A stretch of DNA of 64,000 nt from Pseudomonadota bacterium (GTDB lineage Bacteria > Pseudomonadota > Gammaproteobacteria > Burkholderiales > Rhodocyclaceae). Below are positions 40,250 through 49,825 of this stretch, piece after piece. Both the position numbers and the translations under genes were made by a program. Location of the stretch: NCBI GenBank assembly GCA_018261905.1, contig JAGTRU010000002.1:90314-154313 (forward strand), in the 5' to 3' direction. The first letter of the stretch is position 1. Each line of letters starts with the position of its first letter. A model generated the notes under the pieces. The model ran no database searches. It worked only from the letters and a program-made list of their open reading frames with translations, and had not been told where the DNA came from.

Positions 40250-40303
40250 CCGAGGGGCGCTGCAGGAGGTCACTCCCAGGCTCGGTTTAAAACGGCGCTC
40301 ACT
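40250..40303 (+). promoter_or_regulatory. SAH riboswitch upstream of ahcY
   Basis: The leader matches the S-adenosylhomocysteine riboswitch pattern: stem CCGAG/CTCGG (40250-40254 with 40281-40285), the conserved GGGGCGCTGCA after the first strand, CCCAGGCTCGG at its close, and AACGGCGCTCAC that forms the pseudoknot. In this class SAH binding switches on the downstream gene, which here is ahcY, the enzyme that removes SAH. Confidence 0.88.
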
Positions 40304-40382
40304 GATCAACCCTGCCGGGCGCAGGGGGCCGCCGGTGAGTACCGTCATTCCCCGCCCCGTCACAGTTATTTAGGAGCTTACT

Positions 40383-41795
40383 GTGGCTGAATTCAAAGAT
40401 TACGTGATTGCCGACATCAACCTTGCCGACTGGGGTCGCAAGGAAATCCGCATTGCCGAAACCGAAATGCCCGGCCTCATCGCCATCCGCGACGAGTTCG
40501 CGGCGACGCAGCCGCTCAAGGGCGCGCGCATCACCGGTTCGCTGCACATGACCATCCAGACCGCTGTGTTGATCGAGACGCTGACCGCGCTCGGCGCCGA
40601 AGTCCGCTGGGCTTCGTGCAACATCTTCTCGACGCAGGATCACGCTGCCGCCGCGATCGCCGCCGACGGCATCCCGGTGTTCGCCGTCAAGGGCGAAAGC
40701 CTGGTCGACTACTGGGATTACACCCACCGCATCTTCGAGTGGGCCGATGGCGGCTACTCGAACATGATCCTCGACGACGGCGGCGATGCCACCCTGCTGC
40801 TGCACCTCGGCGCCCGTGCCGAGAAGGACATCTCGGTGCTGGCCAAGCCGGGTTCCGAAGAAGAAACCATCCTCTTCGCCGCCATCAAGGCCAAGCTGGC
40901 TGTCGATCCGACCTGGTATTCCGTGCGTCTGGCTGCCGTCAAGGGCGTCACCGAGGAAACCACGACTGGCGTGCATCGCCTGTACCAGATGCACCAGCGC
41001 GGCGAACTCAAGTTCCCGGCGATCAATGTCAATGACTCGGTGACCAAGTCCAAGTTCGACAACCTCTACGGCTGCCGCGAATCGCTGGTCGACGGCATCA
41101 AGCGCGCCACCGATGTGATGATCGCCGGCAAGGTTGCCGTCATCATCGGTTACGGCGACGTCGGCAAAGGCTGCGCCCAGGCCATGCGCGCCCTGTCGGC
41201 GCAAGTCTGGGTCACCGAAATCGACCCGATCTGCGCCCTGCAGGCGGCCATGGAAGGCTACCGCGTCGTCACCACGGAATACGCCGCCGACAAGGCCGAC
41301 ATTTTCGTCACCACCACAGGCAACTACCACGTCATCACCCATGACCACATGGTGAAGATGAAGAACAACGCCATCGTCTGCAACATCGGTCACTTCGACA
41401 ACGAAATCGATGTCGCTTCGATCGAGAAATACCAGTGGGAAGAGATCAAGCCGCAAGTCGATCACGTGATCTTCCCCGACGGCAAGCGCATCATCCTGCT
41501 CGCCAAGGGTCGCCTGGTGAACCTCGGCTGCGGTACGGGCCATCCGTCCTACGTGATGAGTTCCAGCTTCGCGAATCAGACCATCGCCCAGATCGAACTG
41601 TGGACGGAAGCCGTCAAGGGTTCCAACAAGTACCCTATCGGCGTCTACACGCTGCCCAAGCACCTCGATGAAAAGGTCGCCCGCCTGCAACTCAAGACGC
41701 TCAATGCCCAACTGTCCGAGCTGACCGACGAACAGGCCGCCTACATCAACGTGCCGAAGGAAGGCCCGTACAAGGCCGACCACTACCGCTACTAA
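40383..41795 (+). CDS. ahcY: Adenosylhomocysteinase
   Basis: AhcY hydrolyses SAH to homocysteine and adenosine and so relieves product inhibition of methyltransferases. The 470-residue protein starts with a GTG (TAGGAG upstream). It has [16 protein letters not shown], the NAD-binding [13 protein letters not shown] and the substrate-site GHFDNEID. The C-terminal KADHYRY is the conserved tail. Expression is linked to the upstream SAH riboswitch. Confidence 0.98.
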   Translation: MAEFKDYVIADINLADWGRKEIRIAETEMPGLIAIRDEFAATQPLKGARITGSLHMTIQTAVLIETLTALGAEVRWASCNIFSTQDHAAAAIAADGIPVFAVKGESLVDYWDYTHRIFEWADGGYSNMILDDGGDATLLLHLGARAEKDISVLAKPGSEEETILFAAIKAKLAVDPTWYSVRLAAVKGVTEETTTGVHRLYQMHQRGELKFPAINVNDSVTKSKFDNLYGCRESLVDGIKRATDVMIAGKVAVIIGYGDVGKGCAQAMRALSAQVWVTEIDPICALQAAMEGYRVVTTEYAADKADIFVTTTGNYHVITHDHMVKMKNNAIVCNIGHFDNEIDVASIEKYQWEEIKPQVDHVIFPDGKRIILLAKGRLVNLGCGTGHPSYVMSSSFANQTIAQIELWTEAVKGSNKYPIGVYTLPKHLDEKVARLQLKTLNAQLSELTDEQAAYINVPKEGPYKADHYRY

Positions 41796-41798
41796 GCC

Positions 41799-42149
41799 AT
41801 GCGCCTGCTCGCCATCTGGACCATCAACGCGCTCGCCCTGCTGGCGCTGCCCTATGTCGTGCCGTCGGTCCAGGTGGCGAGTTTCGGCACGGCATTGATC
41901 GTCGCCCTGGTTCTCGGCTTGATCAATGCTGTGCTGCGTCCGCTGCTAATCCTGCTGACCCTGCCGGTGACGCTGCTGACGCTGGGCCTGTTCATCTTCG
42001 TCATCAACGCCCTGCTCTTCCAGTTGGCCGGCCATCTCGTCGACGGTTTCAATGCCGGCGGTTTCTGGTCGGCACTGATTGGCTCCATCGCCTACAGCCT
42101 GATTTCCTGGGCACTCAGTGCCATGCTCTTTTCCCCGGGCAAGCGCTGA
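41799..42149 (+). CDS. Phage holin-like family IV / DUF360-type small membrane protein
   Basis: This 116-residue protein has four predicted membrane helices (LLAIWTINALALLALPYVVP, ALIVALVLGLINAVLRPLLI, LTLGLFIFVINALLF, FWSALIGSIAYSLISWALS). The NAVLRPLL motif marks the YvlD/holin-like family of unknown function. It starts 3 nt after the ahcY stop and so is translated by coupling; ahcY-adjacent copies are common in betaproteobacteria. Confidence 0.85.
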   Translation: MRLLAIWTINALALLALPYVVPSVQVASFGTALIVALVLGLINAVLRPLLILLTLPVTLLTLGLFIFVINALLFQLAGHLVDGFNAGGFWSALIGSIAYSLISWALSAMLFSPGKR

Positions 42150-42893
42150 GTGGCACGCGTCGATCAACTGCTCGTCGACAGCGGCCTGGCGGCCTCGCGC
42201 ACGGCCGCCCAACGGCTGATCGCGGCCGGCCGGGTCAGTTGGTCGGGTGGTATCGTCAAGAAACCGGCGCTGGATTTAGCCTCGGAAACGACCTTGACCG
42301 TAGCCAGTGACCCGGCAGACCGTTTCGTCTCGCGCGGCGGTCTGAAACTGGCCGGCGCGCTGGTCGAAACCGGCATTTCCGTGAGCGGCAAGCGCTGTCT
42401 CGATGTCGGCCAGTCCACCGGCGGCTTCAGCGATTGCCTGCTGCAGGCCAGTGCCGGTCAGGTCGTCGGTGTCGATGTCGGGCATGGCCAGTTGAGTCGC
42501 CGCCTGTTCGGCGAACCACGCCTGACCGCCATCGAAGGCGTCAATTGCCGCAGCCTGATAGCTGCCGATCTGGGCGAGAATTGCCCCGCCGGTGGTTTCG
42601 ACCTCATCGTCGGCGATGTCTCCTTCATCTCGATGACCCTGATCCTGCCGCAACTGCCGGCCCTGCTCGCCGCCGGCGGCGACATCCTGATACTGATCAA
42701 ACCGCAGTTCGAAGTCGGCCCGGAAAACATCGGCAAGGGCGGCATCGTCCGCGACCCGGCGCTGTATGGCAAAGTCGAAAACAAACTGCGCCAGCGTGCC
42801 GCCGACCTCGGCCTCACCGTCCGCGCCTGGCTGGACAGTCCAATTACCGGCGGTGATGGCAACCGCGAATTTTTCATCTGGTTGAACAAATGA
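42150..42893 (+). CDS. tlyA: TlyA-family rRNA 2'-O-methyltransferase (hemolysin A-like)
   Basis: This 247-residue protein joins an N-terminal S4 RNA-binding domain (RVDQLLVDSGLAASRTAAQR) to an FtsJ-like methyltransferase fold with SAM-binding CLDVGQSTGGFSDCLLQ and KPQFEVG. TlyA methylates riboses in 16S and 23S rRNA. The start is a GTG right after the previous stop. Placement between ahcY and metF fits a SAM-using enzyme. Confidence 0.92.
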   Translation: MARVDQLLVDSGLAASRTAAQRLIAAGRVSWSGGIVKKPALDLASETTLTVASDPADRFVSRGGLKLAGALVETGISVSGKRCLDVGQSTGGFSDCLLQASAGQVVGVDVGHGQLSRRLFGEPRLTAIEGVNCRSLIAADLGENCPAGGFDLIVGDVSFISMTLILPQLPALLAAGGDILILIKPQFEVGPENIGKGGIVRDPALYGKVENKLRQRAADLGLTVRAWLDSPITGGDGNREFFIWLNK

Positions 42894-43717
42894 AACCTGA
42901 AATCTCCATCGAATTTTTCCCGCCCCAGACTCCGGAAGGCGTCGACAAGCTGCGCACCGTGCGCAGCGAACTGGCCAAGCTGCATCCCAGTTTTTTCTCG
43001 GTCACCTTCGGAGCCGGTGGCTCGACCCGTGAGCGCACTTTCTCGGTGGTCAAGGAAATCGCCGCCGAAGGCCATGACGCCGCACCACACCTGTCGTGCA
43101 TCGGCTCGACGCGCGACTCGATTCGCGACATCCTGGCCGATTACCAGGCCGCCGGCATCCGCCGCATCGTCGCCCTGCGCGGCGACCTGCCCTCGGGCAT
43201 GGCCGAGACCGGCGAATTCCGCTACGCCAACGAACTGATTGAATTCATCCGGGCCGAAACCGGCGACTGGTTTAGTCTCGAAGTCGCCGCCTATCCGGAA
43301 TGGCACCCGCAGGCCAGGAGCCCGAAGGACGATCTCGAAGCCTTCGCGCGCAAGGTCAAGGCCGGCGCCAATTCGGCGATCACCCAGTATTTCTACAACG
43401 CCGACGCCTACTTCCATTTCGTCGATGAAGCCAAAGCGCTTGGCGTCGACGTGCCGATCGTGCCCGGCATCATGCCCATCGTCGGCTTCACCAAGCTAGC
43501 CCGTTTCTCGGACGCCTGCGGCGCCGACATTCCGCGCTGGATGCGCAAGAAGTTCGAGAGCTTCGGCGACGAATCCTACTCGATCCGCGCCTTCGGTCTC
43601 GATGTCGTCACCGAACTGTGCGAACGCCTGCTCAAGGGCGGCGCCCCCGGCCTGCATTTCTATTCGATGAACCAGTCGGTGCTGACTACGGAAATCTGCC
43701 GACGCCTTGCTGGCTGA
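42890..43717 (+). CDS. metF: 5,10-methylenetetrahydrofolate reductase
   Basis: MetF reduces methylene-THF to methyl-THF for methionine synthesis. The 275-residue flavoprotein has the N-terminal EFFPPQTPEG with its catalytic Glu, VTFGAGGSTRERT and the FAD-binding ALRGDLPSG. It overlaps tlyA by 4 bases and closes the ahcY-holin-tlyA-metF operon. Confidence 0.97.
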   Translation: MKPEISIEFFPPQTPEGVDKLRTVRSELAKLHPSFFSVTFGAGGSTRERTFSVVKEIAAEGHDAAPHLSCIGSTRDSIRDILADYQAAGIRRIVALRGDLPSGMAETGEFRYANELIEFIRAETGDWFSLEVAAYPEWHPQARSPKDDLEAFARKVKAGANSAITQYFYNADAYFHFVDEAKALGVDVPIVPGIMPIVGFTKLARFSDACGADIPRWMRKKFESFGDESYSIRAFGLDVVTELCERLLKGGAPGLHFYSMNQSVLTTEICRRLAG

Positions 43718-43802
43718 TTCAAGCGACCCATCTTTGGCAGCATTCGTTTGTAATATTCATTGGCTTATTGAGCGAAATATCCACTAAAATTCGAAAACTG
43801 CG

Positions 43803-43831
43803 TTGACGCTCCACCAGGGCATCTATATAAT
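43803..43831 (+). promoter_or_regulatory. Sigma-70 promoter of tRNA-Lys pair
   Basis: TTGACG (43803-43808) and TATAAT (43826-43831) are spaced by 17 bp, nearly consensus, about 16 bp before the first tRNA. Confidence 0.85.
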
Positions 43832-43847
43832 TCGGCCCTCCCTAGGC

Positions 43848-43923
43848 GGGTCGGTAGCTCAGTCGGTAGAGCAGCGGACTTTTAATCCGTTGGTCGCGAG
43901 TTCGAATCTCGCCCGACCCACCA
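43848..43923 (+). tRNA. tRNA-Lys (anticodon UUU)
   Basis: A 76-nt cloverleaf has acceptor arms GGGTCGG and CCGACCC, a D-arm TAGCTCAGTCGGTAGAGCA, anticodon loop CTTTTAA, T-arm GAGTTCGAATCTC and an encoded CCA end. Confidence 0.95.
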
Positions 43924-43940
43924 GTCGGCAAGGGAAATCT

Positions 43941-44016
43941 GGGGCGCTAGCTCAGTTGGTAGAGCAGCGGACTCTTAATCCGTAGGTCGACAGTTCGAAT
44001 CTGTCGCGCCCCACCA
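43941..44016 (+). tRNA. tRNA-Lys (anticodon CUU)
   Basis: A second 76-nt cloverleaf has acceptor arms GGGGCGC and GCGCCCC and anticodon loop CTCTTAA, giving CUU. CCA is encoded. It is 17 nt after the first lysine tRNA and has a nearly identical D-arm and anticodon stem, which suggests an old duplication. Confidence 0.94.
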
Positions 44017-44031
44017 GATTATTAAGCATAC

Positions 44032-44057
44032 AGCCCAGTCCAGAGACTGGGCTTTTT
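44032..44057 (+). terminator. Rho-independent terminator of tRNA operon
   Basis: A 9-bp stem (agcccagtc 44032-44040 with gactgggct 44045-44053), loop caga, ends in a five-T tract. Confidence 0.88.
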
Positions 44058-44159
44058 GCTTTGCAGCATCCATGTAAGCACTTTGCAAGTGGATTCATCA
44101 ACGCGAGGATCGCCCTAGCGCTCATCGTCCTCGATGGCATATTCACGAAAGGATCCAAG

Positions 44160-44408
44160 ATGCACACTTCACCTGTCCTCCAATACCTGAAGAAGCACGG
44201 CCAGAAACTCGACTCGGAGATTGCTGCCGCCACCGGCATTTCTCTCTCCGAAGTTCGCCTCTCGCTGGCGGACCTCTCCGCCCAAGGCGAAATTTCCAAG
44301 TGCAGCGTTACCAAATTCAACAACGGCAAGCCGGTTGAAGGTTTTCTCTGCCGGATTTCCGGATATTTCCCGCCCGCCGCTCCCGGTCGCAAACCGGCCA
44401 ACAAATAA
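44160..44408 (+). CDS. Small winged-helix-like protein
   Basis: This 82-residue protein looks like a single helix-turn-helix unit: VLQYLKKHGQKLDSEIAAATGISLSEVRLSLADLSAQG-like order of helices, then a wing (ISKCSVTKFNNGKPVEGFLCRISGY). The C-terminus is Pro/Lys-rich. AAAGGA precedes the ATG at 44160. It may be a DNA-binding regulator. I do not recognise a named family and no target is evident. Confidence 0.6.
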   Translation: MHTSPVLQYLKKHGQKLDSEIAAATGISLSEVRLSLADLSAQGEISKCSVTKFNNGKPVEGFLCRISGYFPPAAPGRKPANK

Positions 44409-44505
44409 AGGCTCCGGGGAAGGGCAAATCCTTCCCCACCCTTGATCGGCATCGCATCTACGCGCAAACTGCATTTTTACACCGGCAACCCGCAGGAGGC
44501 ACGGC

Positions 44506-44745
44506 ATGACCGAATCCCAACTCAAAGAAGCCATCACCTCGCCCTGGCCCTTTTTCGGCGTCAGTCCGCTCGGTGATGTACTGGCCCGCTACGTTCCCTT
44601 CGGCACGGTCTTTCGCTGGAGCTGGAACCAGATGATCCCGCTGCCCGTCCAGGGCAGCGACCTGTGCTGGCTGATCCATGCCGCCGCCGAGGAAGGTCAC
44701 TCAATCGGCGATACCGAGAGCGAACACCAGCCGAAGAGCCAATAA
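44506..44745 (+). CDS. 79-residue protein of unknown function
   Basis: This short protein (start MTESQLKEAITSPWPFFGVS) is rich in Trp/Phe/Pro (residues 13-46) and has an acidic C-terminal tail. GCAGGAGG precedes the ATG by eight bases, a strong ribosome site. It has no signal peptide or clear membrane helix. The family is not recognised. The same reading frame continues after the stop with about 55 further codons of host-like usage (to 44919). Confidence 0.55.
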   Translation: MTESQLKEAITSPWPFFGVSPLGDVLARYVPFGTVFRWSWNQMIPLPVQGSDLCWLIHAAAEEGHSIGDTESEHQPKSQ

Positions 44746-45455
44746 ACGCTGGCCGACACTAATTCAAAGACTGTCTTACCCGAACAGATTTCCGCCATTT
44801 CGACGCAGCTATGGCTCGCCGCCAATCGCCTCGCCGACTACGCCTTGCTTAACCCGCTCGACGATCCGGCCAGCCTGGCCCCGGCTGCTTCTGTCTTCAT
44901 TTCAGACCCGCATCGATGATGGCAATACCGGTCAGTTCCGGTGCAAGCACATCGAAATTCAGATTCTCGCTGACCGGGGCCGGTAATCGGCAGGAATACT
45001 GCGGTACACGATGACAACAGAACCGCAGTCGATCAGTATCCACAGGCACCTGATGCCATGTCCCCATAACGTCGGCCTGATCTGGTTGCGAGAGCAGATA
45101 CTCTTCACAACCTCCGCGCCGACCGGCTCGTCCGGAGCGCCTCCGCATCGATGGCCCGGCTCGCCTGGGCAGCCCGCCGGGTCCGCACCATGGCCCGCCG
45201 GAATGGAGCCGCCGCCAAGTACGCTACCGACACCGGAACGAACAGCACCATGCATCCGCACGGTTCGCAGGTCGACATGGAAGAACTTTCCCTAGCATTA
45301 CGTACCATTTCGTACAGTTGCAACCCAATCGATTTGAAGAAAATCATCCCGCCCCAAATAGATTGGTCAGCGCCCTTCGATGGCATCGATTTTGCGTGGT
45401 ACCTGTCAGCCAACCTGAACAGATATGCACAAAGCAGCCCCAAGGAGAGAACGCC
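44746..45455 (+). other. Gene-poor stretch before the nitrogenase region
   Basis: No convincing gene is seen. An open frame from 44746 to 44919 follows the previous gene's stop in the same frame, with good codon usage but no start codon, and may be a decayed extension. The minus-strand frames at 44959-45261 and 45105-45443 lack ribosome sites and recognisable domains and look like remnants of a Gly/Cys-rich small gene. The last 30 bases hold the AAGGAG site of nfu. Confidence 0.5.
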
Positions 45456-45749
45456 ATGTCTGAAATGGCATTACTTGAAGAAAACACCAGTCAGTACGAA
45501 TATCCCGACAACCCCAGTGCAGAGACCTGGGCGCTGATCAAGGAGATCATCCAGGAAGTCCGACCAGGCATCCAAGCTGATGGCGGCGACATCGAACTGG
45601 CCTCGGTTACCGGCGATCTGATCCGCGTCCGCCTGACCGGAGCCTGTACCCACTGTGCGCTGGCCGGCCAGACCTTGGGCGGTATCCGGCGCCTGGTGAC
45701 AGCCAAACTTGGCCTCCCGATGCGCGTGCTGCCCGTCCCCATCGAGTAA
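45456..45749 (+). CDS. NifU C-terminal (Nfu-type) iron-sulfur scaffold
   Basis: This 97-residue protein corresponds to the C-terminal Nfu domain of NifU, with IQADGGDIELASV and the cluster-ligand CxxC in GACTHCALAGQTL. It would hold or deliver 4Fe-4S clusters. It lacks the N-terminal IscU-like and central ferredoxin domains of NifU. The ATG at 45456 is preceded by AAGGAGA. Its position beside the nitrogenase regulator suggests a nitrogenase-specific role like VnfU-type proteins, which is inference. Confidence 0.88.
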   Translation: MSEMALLEENTSQYEYPDNPSAETWALIKEIIQEVRPGIQADGGDIELASVTGDLIRVRLTGACTHCALAGQTLGGIRRLVTAKLGLPMRVLPVPIE

Positions 45750-45781
45750 CCCGCTTAACGACTGCGCAACCCCATGGCAAC

Positions 45782-45805
45782 CGTTATATACAACGCTCTA
45801 TTACG
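45782..45805 (+). promoter_or_regulatory. Mo-box-like ModE operator
   Basis: CGTTATATA (45782-45790), seven spacer bases, then CTATTACG form an imperfect inverted repeat: the second half, read on the other strand, is CGTAATAGA, which agrees at 7 of 9 positions with the first half. This resembles the Mo-box bound by molybdate-loaded ModE. It lies 40 bp before the truncated modE and overlaps a possible -10 element. Confidence 0.55.
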
Positions 45806-45830
45806 GTGCAAATAAGTCAACGTTTGCACC
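45805..45830 (+). promoter_or_regulatory. Inverted repeat GGTGCAAA-N10-TTTGCACC
   Basis: A perfect 8-bp inverted repeat with a 10-bp spacer (centre-to-centre 18 bp) sits right after the Mo-box-like site and before the ribosome site of modE. It could be an operator for another regulator or a hairpin in the message leader. Confidence 0.45.
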
Positions 45831-45844
45831 AAGGAGAAACGCCC

Positions 45845-46303
45845 ATGCCCATCGCACACCTCAACTTGCAAGGTAACTTCACGGTTAATACCGATAGCGG
45901 AACCTTTCTCGAGGAAAGCCGCGTCCGCCTGCTCGAAGCCATCGACGAGTTCGGCTCGATCACCAAGGCCGCCCGCCAGGTGCCGCTTTCCTACAAGACC
46001 GCCTGGGATGCCGTGAACGCCATGACCATCCAGGCCGGCCAGCCGCTGGTCGTGCGCACCATCGGCGGCACGGGAGGTGGCGGCAGTTGCCTGACCGACT
46101 ACGGCAGGCGCCTGGTCGCCTTCTATCGCGCCCTGGAAAGCGAATATCAGACAGCCCTCGCTGAACTGGCCTGCCATGTCAGCGAACCCGATGCCCGGAG
46201 CAATTTCCGCTATCTCCTACGCCGCCAGTCGATGCGGAGCAGCGCCCGGCATCTTTTGCCCCTGCGCCACAACGAATGCAGCAACTTTTCGGATATCAGC
46301 TAA
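45845..46303 (+). CDS. modE: ModE-like regulator truncated before its molybdate-binding domains
   Basis: This 152-residue protein matches the N-terminal LysR-like DNA-binding and dimerisation half of ModE: RVRLLEAIDEFGSITKAARQ, LSYKTAWDAVNAM, GGTGGGGSCLTDYGRRLV, then LLRRQSMRSSAR. Normal ModE (about 260 residues) continues with two Mop/TOBE domains that bind molybdate; here the sequence departs after SMRSSAR and stops 18 codons later. The stop touches the vnfA start (TAAATG), so the two are coupled. CAAGGAGAA precedes its ATG. Known ModE proteins repress alternative nitrogenase genes when Mo is present; this form could bind DNA but should not sense Mo by itself. Confidence 0.85.
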   Translation: MPIAHLNLQGNFTVNTDSGTFLEESRVRLLEAIDEFGSITKAARQVPLSYKTAWDAVNAMTIQAGQPLVVRTIGGTGGGGSCLTDYGRRLVAFYRALESEYQTALAELACHVSEPDARSNFRYLLRRQSMRSSARHLLPLRHNECSNFSDIS

Positions 46304-47893
<1,590 letters not shown>

Positions 47894-47898
47894 AGCGC

Positions 47899-47938
47899 TC
47901 GGGAATGTACGGCCAGCGTAGCGCTCGTACATTCCCGA
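47899..47938 (+). repeat. 13-bp perfect inverted repeat after vnfA
   Basis: TCGGGAATGTACG (47899-47911) is repeated exactly on the other strand at 47926-47938 with a 14-nt centre. There is no T tract, so it is not a standard intrinsic terminator. It could end or stabilise the vnfA message or bind a regulator for the next gene. Confidence 0.7.
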
Positions 47939-47981
47939 ACACTCGGTCAGCCATTTTCACCTTTCGCCAACAGGGCCCGTC

Positions 47982-48416
47982 ATGCCAATTTCTCTCGAAC
48001 AACCGACTGAGATACCGCTGCCCTCCCCGGCCTCCGGCTGCCGTATCTGCACCATCCGCCTGGAGCAGATCTGCTACCAGCGCGCCTGGTGGTTTCGCAT
48101 TTTTCGCGAAATCCTGGCCACCGGCATTCGCGGCTTCGCGCTTGTCTACAGGGTTCCCGCCGATCACCGTCTGGCCCGCTCGCCGATGTGCTTCAAGTGC
48201 CTGCGTTTTCGCAAGAATGCCTTGCAGGCCCGGTCGCCGCTGTTCGCCTGGCTGGACGGCTATCTCAATCCCCTTTTCAACCGGGCGCGCGACGCCCTGC
48301 TGACCCCGGAAGAACTCGAAAAAGCCCGCGAACTGGCCCGGCGCGCCGCCGATCCGGAATTTGGCACAGGACTTGCACAAACAGAGCACCCCAACCCCCA
48401 ACGGAGCCGTCCATGA
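47982..48416 (+). CDS. CxxC-containing protein of unknown function in nitrogenase cluster
   Basis: This 144-residue protein has two CxxC pairs, GCRICTI (about residues 19-25) and MCFKCLRF (about 68-75), with Trp/Arg-rich sequence between them, followed by a helical tail. The spacing suits one four-Cys zinc or iron-sulfur site. I do not recognise the family. It overlaps the nifE start as ATGA and its 3' end contains the nifE sigma-54 promoter, so it is probably both co-transcribed with and separable from nifE. Confidence 0.7.
   Translation: MPISLEQPTEIPLPSPASGCRICTIRLEQICYQRAWWFRIFREILATGIRGFALVYRVPADHRLARSPMCFKCLRFRKNALQARSPLFAWLDGYLNPLFNRARDALLTPEELEKARELARRAADPEFGTGLAQTEHPNPQRSRP
48362..48377 (+). 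promoter_or_regulatory. Sigma-54 (-24/-12) promoter of nifE
   Basis: TGGCACAGGACTTGCA matches the consensus TGGCAC-N5-TTGCA exactly. It lies inside the end of the upstream CxxC gene, 36 bp before the nifE start. Confidence 0.9.
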
Positions 48417-49816
48417 ACCAGAGCGAACTCACCGCCATGCAGGACGAACCGGCCTGTGCCCACAACAACAAGGCCAAATCCGGCTGCGCCCGGCCGCAAC
48501 CCGGCGCCACCCAGGGCGGCTGCGCCTTCGACGGAGCGCGTAACGCGCTGCTGCCGATCGCCGACGTCGCCCACATCGTGCACGGCCCGATCGGCTGTGC
48601 CGGCAGTTCCTGGGACGCGCGCGGCACCCGCTCGAGCGGCCCGAACACCTACCGCATCGGCATGACCACCGATCTCTCCGACGTCGACGTGATCATGGGC
48701 CGCGGCGAAAAGCGCCTCTTTTTCGCCATCAAGCAGACCATAGAAACGCACCATCCGGCCGCCGTCTTCGTCTACAGCACCTGCGTCCCGGCGATGCACG
48801 GCGACGACATCGCGGCCACCGCCAAGGCAGCCAGCGAGCGCTGGGGCGTACCGGTCATCCCGGTCGACAGTGCCGGCTTCTACGGCAACAAGAATCTCGG
48901 CAACCGCATTGCCGGCGACGTCGTCTTCCGCCACATCATCGGCACCCGCGAGCCCGAGCCGGTGCCGGCCGGTGCGCAGCGGCCGGGCATCAAAACGCAC
49001 GACATCAACCTGATCGGCGAATGGAATGTCGGCGGTGAATTCTGGAATGTCGCGCCGCTCTTTGACGAGCTCGGCCTGCGCATCCTGTGCACGCTGTCCG
49101 GCGACTCGCGTTTCCGCGAAATCCAGACCATGCACCGCGCCGAGGCCAACATGGTGGTCTGCTCCAAGGCCATGCTGCACGTTGGCCGGAAAATTGAAGA
49201 AAACTACGGCGCGCCCTTCTTCGAGGGCAGTTTCTACGGCGTCGTCGATACCTCGGAAGCCCTGCGCGGTTTTGCCCGCCTGCTCGGCGACTCCGACCTG
49301 GAGCGGCGGACGGAGGCCCTGATCGCCCGCGAAGAAGCCCGCGTCGAGGCCGCCCTGGCACCGCTGCGGCAACGTCTGAAAGGCCGCCGCGTGCTGCTGT
49401 TCACCGGCGGCTACAAATCGTGGTCCATCGTCTCGGCGATGCAGGATCTCGGCATGGTGGTCGTCGCCACCGGCACCGAGAAATCGACCGAGGAAGACAA
49501 GGCGCGCATCGTCGAGCTGATGGGGCCGGAAGCCCGGATGATCAGCGACAACGACCAGACCGCCCTGCTCCAGACCTTCCACGACTGCCGCGCCGACATC
49601 CTGATCGCCGGTGACCGCTACATCTACCCGACGCTGAAGTCGCGCATCCCCTTCCTCGACATCGACCATGTGCGCGACATCGGCTACGCCGGCTACGACG
49701 GCATGATCGAGCTGGCCCGCCAGGTGGCAGCCGCCATCGACAGCCCGGTCTGGCAGCAGGTCAAACAGCCGGCGCCGTGGGCCTTGCCGTCTCCCCTGCA
49801 AGCCGTCGCCGCCTGA
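48413..49816 (+). CDS. nifE: Nitrogenase cofactor scaffold subunit NifE/VnfE
   Basis: NifE, with NifN, forms the scaffold on which the NifB product is matured to the nitrogenase cofactor. The 467-residue protein starts [16 protein letters not shown] and contains the P-cluster-type Cys in [12 protein letters not shown], the Cys in [13 protein letters not shown] and the region [19 protein letters not shown] chose the ATG at 48413 (ATGA overlap) because the longer frame lies outside the promoter. It may be the VnfE paralogue, judged by the VnfA-type neighbour, but the sequence is close to NifE and I cannot separate them by eye. Confidence 0.93.
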   Translation: MNQSELTAMQDEPACAHNNKAKSGCARPQPGATQGGCAFDGARNALLPIADVAHIVHGPIGCAGSSWDARGTRSSGPNTYRIGMTTDLSDVDVIMGRGEKRLFFAIKQTIETHHPAAVFVYSTCVPAMHGDDIAATAKAASERWGVPVIPVDSAGFYGNKNLGNRIAGDVVFRHIIGTREPEPVPAGAQRPGIKTHDINLIGEWNVGGEFWNVAPLFDELGLRILCTLSGDSRFREIQTMHRAEANMVVCSKAMLHVGRKIEENYGAPFFEGSFYGVVDTSEALRGFARLLGDSDLERRTEALIAREEARVEAALAPLRQRLKGRRVLLFTGGYKSWSIVSAMQDLGMVVVATGTEKSTEEDKARIVELMGPEARMISDNDQTALLQTFHDCRADILIAGDRYIYPTLKSRIPFLDIDHVRDIGYAGYDGMIELARQVAAAIDSPVWQQVKQPAPWALPSPLQAVAA

Positions 49817-49825
49817 GGAATCGCC

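Noticed and set aside
41799..42149. Phage lysis holin
   Set aside because: The family name is historical; the gene is a housekeeping-linked YvlD-type membrane protein in the ahcY operon with no phage genes nearby.
45845..46303. LysR-family regulator
   Set aside because: The GGTGGGGSCLTDYGRRLV and LLRRQSMRSSAR motifs are specific for ModE; no LysR effector domain is present.
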